A stretch of 64,000 bases of DNA from Muricea muricata. Its lineage: Eukaryota > Cnidaria > Anthozoa > Malacalcyonacea > Plexauridae. The first letter of the stretch is position 1, and each line of letters begins with the position of its first letter. The stretch spans positions 1,178,501 to 1,242,500 of the forward strand of contig OY979730.1 of the NCBI GenBank assembly GCA_963855995.1. The letters run 5' to 3'. Under the pieces are notes generated by a model. It did no database searches and was not told the DNA's origin. It saw only the letters and a program-made list of their open reading frames with translations. Of this stretch, positions 1 to 15,400 are shown in pieces. A program made the position numbers and the translations under genes.

Positions 1-589
1 ACACTTTTGCGTGGCTTCTGTGCAATCAAAAACGAGCGTGAATACTACATTCGTATAAGCAAATACGAGCGACACTGTCGACACTTTTTGTTTGTTTTTC
101 AAACACAATATCAACTGGCAAATGAGTTATTTTAGGCCGAGTATTTTAGGCCAAACTTGGACTACTAAGGCTTGTCGACACGCCCACAATGAGCACTTAT
201 AGCACGTTAGTCACAGTGTTTTTTCTGTAAAAATGTTTTTCCGACCTTTAAACCGTACACGGAGTTTTTATTTGTTTGTAGTAATATGTATGAACTTAAC
301 TTTTCGGTTCAATTGAGATGACAAATGAATGTTAAAGCTATCAGTATCAGGTGTAAATTGTGAATGAAAATGTTAATTATGTTATTTTGTATATTAAATA
401 GCTTGCATTCCCCAAATGGCAACACAATTCAATGCTGAATTGATAAGTTGCTGTGAGCTGATATATGGGTTTTTCGACCCCAACCCCTTTTTTCCTTTTC
501 TGAACCTTACCAGACAAAGGGTGTGACAGGTCTGATGTGACAGCCTGCAGTCAACTGTTTGAATGCTAAACAACATTTTTGTTGTTCAG
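1..589 (+). other. Probable coronin intron
   Basis: No coding similarity is seen. The stretch ends in a pyrimidine-rich tract and TTCAG directly before the coronin exon at 590, so it is most likely intron between the missing first propeller blade and blade two. Confidence 0.5.
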
Positions 590-3951
<3,362 letters not shown>

Positions 3952-3989
3952 GCGTGTGGTAACCGATAACCATTAATAAAATAAATCTT

Positions 3990-4650
3990 TTAAATAGAAA
4001 AATTAATTGTTAATCACTAGTTGGAATTAGTCACTAATTGAAACTAAATCTGTTAATTTGTTGTTAGTATTAATTGTGTTAGTTACTAATTTGAATTAAA
4101 TTTGTTAATTGATGGTTAGAACTAATTAAATGCGATAATTACTGAGCGAGAATTATTACGTATCAAATTAAAACTAAAATGAAATTATTATTGTATCTGT
4201 CATTGTCATCGTAAATTGTATCGTTGTCGTTAACGAATTATTATGAAGCTAAAATGTAATGTAATCTTAGATATTACAATTAATTATAACTTCGTTTTAC
4301 ACTGACGTAAGTTATGATATAAAAATTATAAATAGTTCCCTGATGTAATTATATAACAGTGCAATGTAATGTTCAAAATAATAATTAAATTTTAACAACT
4401 TAATAACATTACAGTAGAAGAGAGAAATATTTAAAAACTATTGAAAAAGTGGTCTTTATTTTTTCGATCCTGTTCGTTAAATTTGGTTATGTTTTTAATG
4501 TGATCTGCAAAACATTGATATCGTAGTAGCACTGTTGTTGTAACTCCAGTATTACTAGACCTCACGCTTCTCCGCAGAGAATTTTTTGGTTTTGTAACTT
4601 CCCCATAATCTTCCATTAATGGAAACACCATGTAGCTCTAATGAAAAGGC
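3990..4650. other. AT-rich intergenic spacer
   Basis: There is no supported gene. About 4010-4140 contains loosely repeated short motifs around GTTAATT/AACTAAT, probably decayed tandem repeats. The rest is very AT-rich. Confidence 0.4.
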
Positions 4651-4656
4651 ACTTGC

Positions 4657-5182
4657 TTAAAGGGAAATGGCAACAAAAAATTTAATTGTCTCATTTGAAA
4701 GAGACTCTAAAACAATAAGTAGAAGTCTATTGCAAAATTTTTTATCTGTTTTACTTCGGGAGATATTCTCGCCTAAATCAACAAACTGTCCGCCAACTCG
4801 GATTAATTTTTCACCTCATTAACAATGTTTTGGTGACGTCACAGCAGGGATAAGCCTTTCAAAAATCCTCCTAAATACCTACCAACAATCAAATATTGTT
4901 TTAAAACTTCTCAGTCCGTGCTAAAATCCGAAACACTTGTCGTACATGCGGTTATGAGAGCATATTAACCATTGTGTGGTAAGAAAAAAAATCACGTGAT
5001 CCCAGTTGGGACGTATCGTGCATATTGACAAATATCCAAGATGGCGGACAACTAAAGATTTCCAGTCAAAATATCTCACCAATTAAGGCAGATATAAAAA
5101 TTCTGTAATAGACTTCTATATATTGTTTTGGAGTCTCTTTCAAATGAGACGATAAAAAATTTTGTTGCCATTTTCCTTTAAG
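4657..5182. mobile_element. Foldback MITE with TTAA-type ends
   Basis: The left end reads TTAAAGGGAAATGGCAACA and the right end is its near reverse complement (TTGCCATTTTCCTTTAA). The arms stay complementary for roughly 110 bases, including the block around GAGTCTCTTTCAAATGAGAC. No coding capacity is seen. TTAA at both outer edges suggests piggyBac-like mobilisation (inference). A partial second copy lies at 12660-12815. Confidence 0.7.
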
Positions 5183-5828
5183 AAACAAAAAAAGCCTCTG
5201 AGGGAGGAGAGTGATGCCACTTTGAATCGGTTTTCTTCAATGGTCACACAGTTCGATAGTGCGGTGAATAAAACGTTAAATGAAACTTGAAACATCTTGA
5301 CTTAAACTGGAGTTAACTAACCAAAAATAAACAAAGAAAATAAACAAAGTCAGATAACGCCTTCGTACGCTGCGCGACCAGAAGTGGTCTATGGGACGAA
5401 TTACGGGAAAGTATCGATTAGGATAATAGGGTAATATTATGAAGAAGTGATGACCGCGTGACTTTATCGACCGGTTTTCGCTTGTGGACACGTTTAATCG
5501 TACACGACGGTTAGAAATACGATTCAGTACCCTTTCTCGATCATTTTCCTAATGAAGGTGGTTTTATTACTTTAAGTAAAAATACGGCGGTAACCGTTAG
5601 ACAACATTGACGGAAGGTCACAAAAGAAGAGGGTACAGGCTGCCTCCCCCCTACTAACAGCCCCTCTCACCTAATAATATGCCTTGTTTCACCTCGTATC
5701 AGGGTGAGCTTCCTCCTACTTGACTACCCACGTAGGAGTGATCAGATCAGACTCTTTACTATTAGAATGAAGCTATTGCTTCGATTGATATTGAAGAAAC
5801 TAGAAATATCACATAGTCGAAGCGATCT

Positions 5829-6215
5829 TACTGCGTGGCTCAATTGGTAGAAGATTATGGGTTAGGACTAAAGTAATTTCGAATAAAGTGTGCATAATTA
5901 GACTTTACACAATTAAATACTGTATATTTCGAGTCATTTGACTCATCTTCAGCAGAAATTTTACAAGTATGGCGTTAACTATAAGCGCGTACTATTTAAA
6001 TTGAACTTAGTATGCGTCAGCAAAAATTATTATAGTTAACGCCATACTTGTAAAATTTCTGCTGAAGATGAGTCAAATGACTCGAAATATACAGTATTTA
6101 ATTGTGTAAAGTCTAATTATGCACACTTTATTCGGAATTACTTTAGTCTTATATTTGCTGAAACTATCGGCCGGTAAAGGATTATGGGTTAGCATTTCGT
6201 AGTCTTCGGCTCGAT
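5829..6215 (+). repeat. tRNA-like (SINE head?) sequence split by insertion
   Basis: If the inserted block 5866-6179 and one 13-base duplication are set aside, the flanks form a tRNA-like unit. It has an A-box-like TGGCTCAATTGG near 5836-5847 and a B-box-like GGCTCGATTCC near 6208-6218. The outer seven bases (ACTGCGT and GCGTAGT) can pair with two wobbles. The anticodon arm is poor, so this is probably a tRNA-derived SINE head or tRNA pseudogene, not a working tRNA. Confidence 0.45.
5866..6179. mobile_element. Near-perfect palindromic MITE with 13-bp target duplication
   Basis: The arms (about 5866-5985 and 6030-6149) are almost perfect reverse complements starting GACTAAAGTAATT and flank a loop of about 45 bases. 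A 30-base asymmetric tail follows the right arm. The flanking 13-mer GATTATGGGTTAG occurs at 5853-5865 and again at 6180-6192, as expected of a target-site duplication. No coding capacity is seen. Confidence 0.75.
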
Positions 6216-6653
6216 TCCCAGCGTAGTCAGGTAGATTTTTCATCTTGTCTTTGTGATTATACACTCAAAGTAACATTACAAACAAAAACTATTTCATATT
6301 TCTACAACAAATTGAGCTGGTTCTAACAACCGATCTGCAGCACTCGGTCGAGCTCAGCATTTCTTTCCTTTTTTCTTTAGAGCTACTTGTAAACAGGAAG
6401 GATTTTAAATTGAAGTATCAAGCTGTATTCCAGCCAGCAATCGCGAAGAATGGCTTGTTCAAAAATGAATTTTATGGTCAGAGCGACAATGGAGAGTCGA
6501 GTAGAAATTAAATTTTCATAATTAATTTTTCTAATGTATATTTTAGAACAAGACGAAATGTATTTCCAGTAAAGTAATTTGTATTCTTAACATTTAAGTG
6601 TTGGTATTAGAAAATAATCAGCTGCATGTGCTGCCAAAATGTATGGGTTATTT

Positions 6654-7050
6654 AAAGGGAAACGACAATGTATGTTTATAGACTTTTGATAAGAACCTCT
6701 GAAGTAACCGGGACATGCGTTGTCAATTTTTTGATAACATGCTTAGTTTCTGAAATACTGAAAGACAAAAAAAAGACACTACTTATCCGCCATCTTGGAT
6801 ATTCCAAAACCCAATGATGTCACAACCTGGATAATTGTTTTTTTTTCTCTTAAAGAAGCAGTTAACAAGTGTGTTGAATGTTGAAATCCAACTGAGTTTG
6901 TATGTATATACTTCTTACGTAAATTGCGAAGTGTTGAAGAAAATTTCATTGAGATTTTACTAATTCACAGCAAGTTTTATACAGCCTATCCAGGTTGTGA
7001 CGCCAGTAAAATAGATCTAATTTTAAAACAAGATGGCGAATGGCTAGTGC
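6654..7050. mobile_element. Degenerate MITE-like inverted repeat
   Basis: It begins TTAAAGGGAAACGACAATG, similar to the 4657 element end. It contains opposed partners GATGTCACAACCTGGAT (near 6818) and ATCCAGGTTGTGACG (near 6988), as well as opposed CCGCCATCTTG and CAAGATGGCG blocks. The right terminus could not be fixed, so the boundaries are approximate. Confidence 0.4.
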
Positions 7051-7458
7051 TATTTGTTCTTCAATATTTTAGAAACTAAGTATGTTACAATTACTTTAAA
7101 GATTTTTATCAATAAGCCGATAAAAAATATATTGACAAATTCCTTTAATGTTGATTTATTTATTCAACCCAATTACCTTTTTGAATTTAAAGTAGTACTG
7201 GCCCCGCTTCATCGTTCCTGGTTAATTGTTGGTAGACAGTCTGAGAATCACGAAAAGTTTTCACTTTGATTTAAAATAAAACTTTTTTTCGATACAGTAT
7301 TTTTGAAAACCTTGGGAAATGTATCATGTGCTCAGCGACTGTAATTTATGCAAATATTACCTTCATCATTTAGTGAAATATTAAGTTCTTCCTTTCTAAT
7401 CCTATCACAGCTTTTCATACGCACTAGCCAATCCCACCACAACCCCCTCTCCCAATTC

Positions 7459-7608
7459 CAGGGGCCGGTTGTATAAAACTCTTAATCGCTTTATAAATTA
7501 TATTTTGTAGTTAAATAGTGATTGAGTACAAAATATGTTGTTCTGATTGGTCGACATTTCCACTAATCATGGTTAACTTTAATCACTTTTTCACACAACT
7601 GGCCCCAG
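7459..7608. mobile_element. Short MITE, GGGGCCGGTTGT ends
   Basis: The left end CCAGGGGCCGGTTGT pairs with the right end ACAACTGGCCCCAGG, about 150 bases overall. The interior is AT-rich with no ORF. This is a typical short non-autonomous DNA element. Confidence 0.65.
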
Positions 7609-7779
7609 GTGAATAAATAAGTTTGAGAACATGAAAATTGTCTCATTTACATTATTAATTGTAGGTAGGATAAGGGAAATGATATCAAACCTATTCACGA
7701 TATTTACCGTTGATATCCGCCATCTGAAGTTCTTACCAATAGATATAGAGTTTACGGTCAATGGCTAAGGGGAATGGAC

Positions 7780-7962
7780 GAGAGGTTGTTTACAAGATGG
7801 CGGCTTTTTTCAAGAAACTGAAAACGAGAACGAATCAACAACCAGACATTTATATCATTGCTAAACCTCATCCTTACCCTGAACCTAAACTCAATTTAGG
7901 AATGTTATAAATGTCTGGTTGTTGATTCGTCCTCGAAAAACAGCCGCCATCTTGAAAACCTA
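7780..7962. mobile_element. Foldback element with AGATGGCGGCT arms
   Basis: The left arm contains CAAGATGGCGGCTTTTT, then ACGAATCAACAACCAGACATTTAT. The right arm carries the reverse complements ATAAATGTCTGGTTGTTGATTCGT and AACAGCCGCCATCTTG. There is a short unpaired centre and no ORF. Confidence 0.65.
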
Positions 7963-8347
7963 CCTGTCGTCGCCATCGCCCACTAGGTCATACTTCCGAG
8001 TTGCGTTCATGGCCGCCAATCCGCCATGCAAACAAACGCAGACAAGGATGTCACAAGCAAACAAAGAAAAGTTGCAAATAAAGCTCTTGTGTATTTGATT
8101 ATCTTTTACAGCATCTAAAACACTTGACATAAAAACATGGTTGAATAACAAGATTACTGCCGATTACTGTCGTAGTTTACGTTCTTAAAGTCACTCAGTT
8201 TTCAGCTTTCAATTGCTTTAGAAATCTTCAGACTTGATTCAGTTTTCGATTGCAGGATAAAATGCGCTCCTATACACAAAAAAACCCAAAGTTATCGAAT
8301 TATCAAAGTTATTACAAACCAATTTATAAAACCTATTTATGCTTAAC

Positions 8348-8998
8348 CTACCCAATGGCGTGGCAGAATCCCATTGTCTTACGTTTCATCCAGCCCCATA
8401 ACGTTGTTGCTTTCTCTTTGATGCTGTAAATACTGTGTTCAAGGTACTCGCCAAACGTAATTTTCCCCGAACAGAGATCGCCAATGCCCCATGACTGAAG
8501 ACTAACTTCTCGGCCATACCGACACCATGTTGCAAAATGCTCGCAATTGTGACTCATGAAATTGTAATCCCAGTCTTCACCAACCCTGTCTCGACCTGCT
8601 TTCACGATTGCGCGCTTTTCCTGGATCCTATCACGGAACGCCGGTGCGTTGTCTAGATGGTTGTTCTTTCTCACAAGGCCGTCACAAAACGCGTCTTCCA
8701 TGCGCTCTCTTCGGATGACTGTTTTCCCTTGCCCCCTGCGGTTGGGGCTAGTAACATGGACTATTTCCCCTCTGCCAATGTAGATGGCGAAGTGACTGTA
8801 AAACCACTGTAAGATATAGTTGCCCTTTTTTTGAATCATGTCGCCGGGCACAAGGTAGTCGGCCAAGACTTCCGCATCCACGAAGTCGCTTTTGATATGT
8901 TGTACGGATTCTTTTGCCTTCTGTTTGTCGTATAAAACCAATGCATTTGTTTCCTTGGCTGGGCGCGTGGCGGTTCTTTTAGATGAACTGCTTCCCAT
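8348..8998 (-). CDS. LRAT / NlpC-P60-fold acyltransferase-like protein (PLAAT-like)
   Basis: A single-exon 216-residue protein. The LRAT-type thiol-hydrolase/acyltransferase fold is supported by PGDMI (51-55), the first histidine in YSHFAIYIG (H69), a second histidine in EIVHV (H81) and the nucleophile motif NCEHF (C152). This is the His-His-Cys set of lecithin retinol acyltransferase and PLAAT/HRASLS phospholipid acyltransferases. The N-terminus MGSSSSK fits an N-myristoylation signal, so membrane attachment may be by lipid; no C-terminal membrane helix, usual in vertebrate PLAATs, is evident. The substrate cannot be told from sequence. No intron is visible, which could mean retroposition or an intronless family. 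A decayed partial duplicate lies just upstream on the same strand (about 9597-9990). Confidence 0.85.
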   Translation of the reverse strand: MGSSSSKRTATRPAKETNALVLYDKQKAKESVQHIKSDFVDAEVLADYLVPGDMIQKKGNYILQWFYSHFAIYIGRGEIVHVTSPNRRGQGKTVIRRERMEDAFCDGLVRKNNHLDNAPAFRDRIQEKRAIVKAGRDRVGEDWDYNFMSHNCEHFATWCRYGREVSLQSWGIGDLCSGKITFGEYLEHSIYSIKEKATTLWGWMKRKTMGFCHAIG

Positions 8999-9000
8999 TT

Positions 9001-9596
9001 TCTTTGCTCTCCTGAACTTTATAGCTGGCTAACAACCACACGACTGTTCACCTTCGGCTTGTGTTACACCCTTTGTATTCCCGAAAGCTAAAGGTGTTTT
9101 GCATTCATTTGCATTAGGGAGTTTCCCCTGGGATTCCCCGGTTTCGTGAAAAAAAATATACTGGGGCTTTCATCTGTTAAAACATTTGTTTATGTTACCT
9201 GCCAGAACTGTGCTTATGGGAAATTGAAATTTGGCATTTGAATATGTCCTTAGATTAGCCATTACCCGTTAGAACTAGTTTTTATTGATAGGACAATAAC
9301 GTGATATCTTCCGTCCGGATGTAATTTAAAATTTCAAGTCAGCAAATTACATTTTGATGACCTACTTGGAATCGCGGTCAAGTAGTCCCACGCGACTCGC
9401 AGTCATGTGATAACTGTTTATCATAACGCTAACTGCATAATAATATGGCGAGACTTTGCGCTGCCGAGTGGCCGTAATTCGCTATACTGTGACAAGATGT
9501 CCCAAAAAGCGGCCGCTACTGTTGGGATAAATACATGCTTTATAAAAACACTACCTATATACAAGATAAATGACAAAATATTGCTAATTTTTTTGC
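9001..9596. other. Upstream region of the LRAT-like gene
   Basis: Probable 5' flank and promoter of the minus-strand LRAT-like gene. Parts of it (for example around 9020-9065 and 9240-9300) match the flank of the decayed copy at 9930-10130, so the duplication included upstream DNA. No ORF is supported. Confidence 0.4.
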
Positions 9597-9990
9597 GTTC
9601 TCAGCGGATGATTGCTCGCCCTTGTCCAATATATATTATTGTTTGGGCTGGCGACGTCGACATTTTCCCTATTGCCGATGTAGATCGAGAAAATAAATGA
9701 CTGTTAAACCACTGAAAAATGAAGTTTCCCTTTTTTGGAATCGTGTCCCCGGGCCCAAACAGTACATGGATGGGTGAAATCGCTTTTAATATGTTGTACG
9801 CCTACTCTTGCCTTCCAATCATCGTATAAAACCATTGATGTTGACCCAGTGAGCGCTGATTGCGCCTTTTTAGATGAACTGGTACCTATTTTCTTTTGCT
9901 GTACTAATATTTATTGCTGGCTTGCAACGACACAACCGTTCACTTTTGCTTGGGATACACCACTTTCTACTCGCAAAGTCGAAATTATGT
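9597..9990 (-). pseudogene. Decayed partial copy of the LRAT-like gene
   Basis: Minus-strand similarity to the N-terminal half of the 8348-8998 gene runs from about 9597 to 9890, with matching flank to about 10130. Shared blocks include GCCGATGTAGATCGAGAAAATAAATGACTGTTAAACCACTG against the gene's 8780-8810 region, CGCTTTTAATATGTTGTACG, CGTATAAAACCA and TTTTAGATGAACTG. Many substitutions and indels break the frame. The half that would carry the catalytic NCEHF motif is absent. This is a direct tandem duplicate that has lost function; the edges are approximate. Confidence 0.7.
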
Positions 9991-10130
9991 TTTGTCTCCT
10001 GGAATTTTCTCGCTTTCTTGGAAAATGTGCAGAGGTTTCGATCATAATGCTAATCATGCATCTGATCATGGTATTTGATTGAGTCTAGAGATTAACCACT
10101 ACCCGCTAAAACTAGTTTTTGTTAGTAGAG

Positions 10131-12494
10131 TCATACTAGTATAGTATTGCAAATGCTGTAATTTGATTGGTTACTCTACTCGCTACCTATATTCCTCGAT
10201 AAATAGCGAGTAGCGAAACAATCATCTTCCTATAGAGATTCCTTTTAAAAAAATTACTTAAAAATCAAATTTTTTGTTGAATATTCCATGTTTGACCTCT
10301 GATTCTACTAAAAAATCTCGAGCTTGTAATCTAATTGTTAATTGGGAAAAATGTTGTTTTTCAGTGAATGTATTATTTATACAATGAGACAGGGAGATGT
10401 ATATAACCAATCCAAAATTTTAATTGCGGTTCAGCGTCCTAATCGAATCCGAGGTCAATATTATGATCATAGCTCTGCACTCATTGCAAAAGTGGCAATG
10501 GCCACTTATGTTTATAAAATAAAAAGTATTATTATATACCTATTGTTATTTCAGGGCTCGTGATTGTTGAATGTTCAAAAAAGTAAGCAGGTCCATTACC
10601 AGCTGCCCCCAATTTGGTAGATTTGGTAAAGAATATGAATAAATAATTTATATGCAATTCAGTAATTTTGATTCGTTCTTGCGCGGTCTGATCATTAATC
10701 TCTTGCGAGGACTGGATTTTGATGTAGGCCTCAAGCGCTAGATCAATGCAATATTATCTTGGTAGTACTACTTATTAAACCATATTTCAAATATCATTAA
10801 TAATTCATAAGATTATTGGCCAATCATGTCAACCATAATAGGTCATATGAGGTGGTTTTATACCTGATAAAGTGCTAATTAGGCTCACACTTTATATAAT
10901 CTGTCACGTTCATTAGTATTCTTTATATAATGTTGCATCCTATTTAGCATTACAATGCGGCGTATTTGAAGTCCTTTAATACACTCGAACAATCGCGTTT
11001 TAATGTTTTATCATATCTAAAACGCTCGGCTGCGCCTCGCGTTTTAAATATGATAAAACGCTCCTTCTCGTGCATTAAATAGTACATAAGCAGCCCAGTA
11101 AAAGCTGTGAATTTACATCAAAACTGCAGCAAAAATTGTCAAAAAACAATTGAAAGTGTATTTAACTGTTTACAGTGTATTTAACAAACTACATCTTCTT
11201 TGAATTATAGGAGACTAGTTTGTTCATTATTCTATTTGTTTCAGTTTTCATATTCAGCTTCACCGTGTTTTTTTAAGATTGTATCACAGTTATTACATCC
11301 TTTGATCAGCCATCCAGTCCCGTGTATAAACTCCCCGTGTATTAACCTGTTAAAAAACGCTTACCAACTATTGCCATTGAGATTGTTAGATTTACAAATT
11401 AAAAGCAAAGTCAAGCGCTTGCGTAATATGATAAAAAGAAAACATAACTTCAGTATAAACAGTTTATTTCTTACTAACTTGACCAAAAGCGGTCAATATG
11501 GAAATAAATACAATAAATTATCTAAACATCTTAGATATCAAATTAATCATATCGATGGTACAAATATATTATTAAAATTGATTACTGGTTTTAGCGACAT
11601 TTAAAAAGTTCCTTGTATGTTTGCATGGTGAATATCAAATTAAAATATCATTTTGTGGAAACATCGTGTACATGTATTATCGATAATGAATTTATTTATT
11701 TCATCTATTATGCGATAATAAATTTACGTTGTGTCTCCACAAAATTATATTTTAATTTAAAAGTTTCTTTGAAAGCTGGTATTGTTTTACGAAGTGACAA
11801 AATCTGCTTGGAAAAGCTAACTAGTTCATACCCAAGACGTAAAGTTGCAACAGTTGACGCTTGTAACAAAAGTGGATTTTGTTTAAAACTTAAAAAATTA
11901 AGTAATCTTATCAAATTGACGTATCGACAAACAAAAGCCATTGCGTGATTTGCGATGTGTAGTATATAACAGTATATAACACTGAAAAAAAATCAAAATC
12001 TAGCCAAGAAAAATATTCTAGACTATGAGTTAATGTTTTTTTATTTTAAAGTTTTTTGTCTAGTTGGGAAATATTGGAAGAAAATATTCTTGTTTTAAGG
12101 AAAAATATCTTCTATCTGGACAGATTTCGTTCTTAAAATAAGCAATTTTATGCTCAAAATAAGAAATATTGTTGAAAGAAGCAATTATTTTTTCAGTGCG
12201 AGACATGCAGATGTTGTTTTCCTCAGCTTATTTAGTATAGCGTCAACTAAACCAATCACAATAGAGGACTATCATACAAATATACGTACATGAATAAAAT
12301 GTCTCAATAATAGTTAAAAATTCCAACCAATTCAGAGTTAATCATTTTTTACATAAACCGCTAAAAATATAGTTATATAGTATATAAAAGTTTCAATGTT
12401 AATACACATAAATTATAAAATTTTATAAATGCATGCTTATAATTTCCTCCAGTACTGAACGCGAGTACTTTATGTAAGTCTTCATGTACTTTGC
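10131..12494. other. Gene-poor AT-rich spacer
   Basis: No gene could be supported. A palindrome at about 10995-11065 pairs TTTTATCATATCTAAAACGC with GCGTTTTAAATATGATAAAA. A second foldback at about 11630-11760 pairs AAATTAAAATATCATTTTGTGG with CCACAAAATTATATTTTAATTT. Open stretches at 11200-11604 and 11613-11948 look like chance ORFs in low-complexity DNA. Confidence 0.4.
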
Positions 12495-15400
12495 TCAGCT
12501 GTAGCTCGAGATACTGATAGGGGGACCCACAGGGCTTACAGGGTGACTTGTGATCATTGTCTCACCATTTACAGAATAGCGACGCTAGCAAAACAAAACG
12601 ATAACAAAATAAGTAGATATCATTCACCTGTATAATACTGCATTCAATGACATTCAGTGACCAAAACATTGTTAATGAGGTTAAAAATGATTCCAAAATG
12701 GCAGACAGTTTGTGGATTTGGGTGAGAATATCTCCCAAAGTAAAACGGATAAAAAATTTTGCAATAGACTCTTTCAAATGACACAATAAAATTTTTTGTT
12801 GCCATTTCCTTTTAAGCAGGGCAGTGGAATATGTAATAAAACTTATAAACTCACCTCTCCCATTTTTGTCCTGGCATATTCGATCCTGATTCCACCTCTT
12901 GCGCTGTCTGAAGACGGTATCATTTGACTAAAGAAAAATATATAAGTTGAAGGTAGTTGCTAATTAACTATAACGCGCGAATTTCCTCTCGTAGAAATAA
13001 AGTTACTTACCCTTGCAACTCGTTCAATGTGATTGACGCGGAATAAATATCCTTCAAAAAAACCAAATGTATGGAATCAGCTTGTTTTACACGGTGAATA
13101 TTTGGTAGTATTACTAATTCTACTTTACCTGGTATTCAACAAAGCAGCACGGAGCGTTGCCTTTGTTAAGCATTTTTATTCTTTTAAAACCTTGCGTTCT
13201 GTAAAAGATACCGCATGTCATGTATGTATTATTTTCAGCTAAGACTTCATTCACGCGATATGGGTAGAGATTGAATTGAGACATATTATACAAATTATAA
13301 TTGAAACAACTTCAAGGAATGAAATGACGCTACCAGTTTTGTTACCTTGAGAAAAGATTATGCAGTTCTGTCTCTGTGCACGATTGTCCCAAATTAGCGA
13401 CAAACAAAGTCGAACACACTGTGTTGTCATTGGTCATCAACGTATGAGGGCGTAACGAGAATGTACCAGATTGCATATTCAACGGTTGGTATAATGGATG
13501 GTGCTGAAAGGTGAGACAAATATGTTTACGTGTAATATCTTCTTTACGCAGGATATCACAACACTTTTACCAGAAAGCGTTGATGGATCGTAAAGCGTTA
13601 CTAGAGACGGTGCATTCGTTAAGTACAGGTGAACAATTTGTACATCGAACTGCGAGAACAAATGGAATATACGAACCTGTAAAGTGTGTGGAAAGTGATT
13701 GATAACGGGCGAGTGTATGGGAGAGGGAAGGGGTGAGGTGGGACTGTCTCCGTATGGAATTCTAGGAAATAAAAATAGTTTGAAATGTAAACGAGAAGCT
13801 AGCTTAACATGATGGGAAAGATGAGGGAATACTTGAAATCCTCGAGCTATTAATAATTGTTTTACACAGTCCGTGCAAAATCAAAGTAAATGTGGTCACA
13901 GCGGAAATTTTATTCGGTAAACTCCATTAAAATTTCGCTCCTAAAAGATTCCGTACAGATTCTTCAAGACCTATACCCGTGGCCATATGCCTATATGAAC
14001 GAGTATATACAAGCACATTTCTATTTTCTCGGCATTTGGAGTGGTCGAGCAAACAAATCTCCTACAAAACGTATGTTTTGGTAGATCTTTGTTTTTCGTT
14101 TCAAGCCTTTTATCAAAGCTTTTTAGACACGCAGCATCCATAAGCATAAATTTTCTTGAGAATCTGTTGGACTTGGTTCATAAAAACACACAAATTTTTT
14201 TCAACGCAGGTTTTCGCATGCAAATAATCAGCAAAGAATGTATTGGTTGTGTATGTTGTATTGAACCCATTGATTGAACCTACCTAGCATGATGCCATAG
14301 TGGGTCTGATGCAAAAAAGCTAAGACCTGTAAGATCAACTGTAATGGAAGGAACAAGTTATAGTTTCTTGAAACACGATTTATCATTGTGGAAAGGCAGT
14401 TTATATTTCATCGAATTTTTTCTTACGTGGTGTTACACCATCCGTAGGCGAAGCCATTTTCGTGCCACCGTTTCTGTACGCCATCTTGCTAGCTTTTGTG
14501 TTGGTTCTTGCAAACTCGATTCTTAATGCTTGGTTCACTTCAGGATCGAAACGGACACCCTGAAATATGAGAAACTTGTTGGTCAAAAAAGGGGTGAAAC
14601 TTAAGGGAGACCCCATTAAAGTTCTTTCTCCACCTGAAAAGTGAAACGATATTACAGAATTCGACGTTTCGAGCAACGGCCCTTCGTCGGAAGACGAAGA
14701 GTTTGAATAAAGACATGGCATGTCGATAGTTAAGCCGGTAGTTTACATGACATGAATTCATTGTAGTACAGAATACATAATACAATAATTAAAAAGTTGT
14801 ATTATTTGATACTTACTTTGAATAAAAATTTTATTAGTCGGAATCTCGTAGTATAACTTCGCTTTTTAATAGCTTTAAAGTGTTTTTTTTTAAACTCTGT
14901 AAATTTCCCGCTCATATTTCTTGACGTAAACGTCAGCTAATCCTGAGAGCGTAACAGCTGGCGCGGTCGCTAAGTTTTGAGCGCTTTTCATTAAAAATAC
15001 GTGACACAGAAAATATTCTCCTCTTAAAAAATCCTGTGTTTTTTGTGCTTTTGACTGCACCACAGACACAGACAATGTTATTTTTACGGTTCTCCGAAGA
15101 AATTCTAGCAATTTCCTTGGCATTGTTTTGAAGACCTGAACGGCACAATGGCAATTACCAAATGAAATGTCGTTCCAAATTAATGTTATCGGAAAAAGTC
15201 AAATATCTGAAAAATTTGGTCAAAAGAAATGACTTCCCCTTTTCCTCTACTGGCCACGACCGCCATTAAAAATCTGCTAACCTGAAGTTCGCTTTTGCAT
15301 TCCTCTGCGTTTTCTCTTTCCAAAAAAGTAACAAACGCGACGGGCTGAAGAAAAAATACCAAATGCACTTTTATTGATCCATTTAAATATCAATTTCTCC

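Noticed and set aside
11200-11948. Two open stretches (134 and 111 codons) in AT-rich DNA
   Set aside because: Composition is low-complexity Leu/Ile/Asn/Lys, with no recognisable domain, and the second overlaps a foldback; probably chance.
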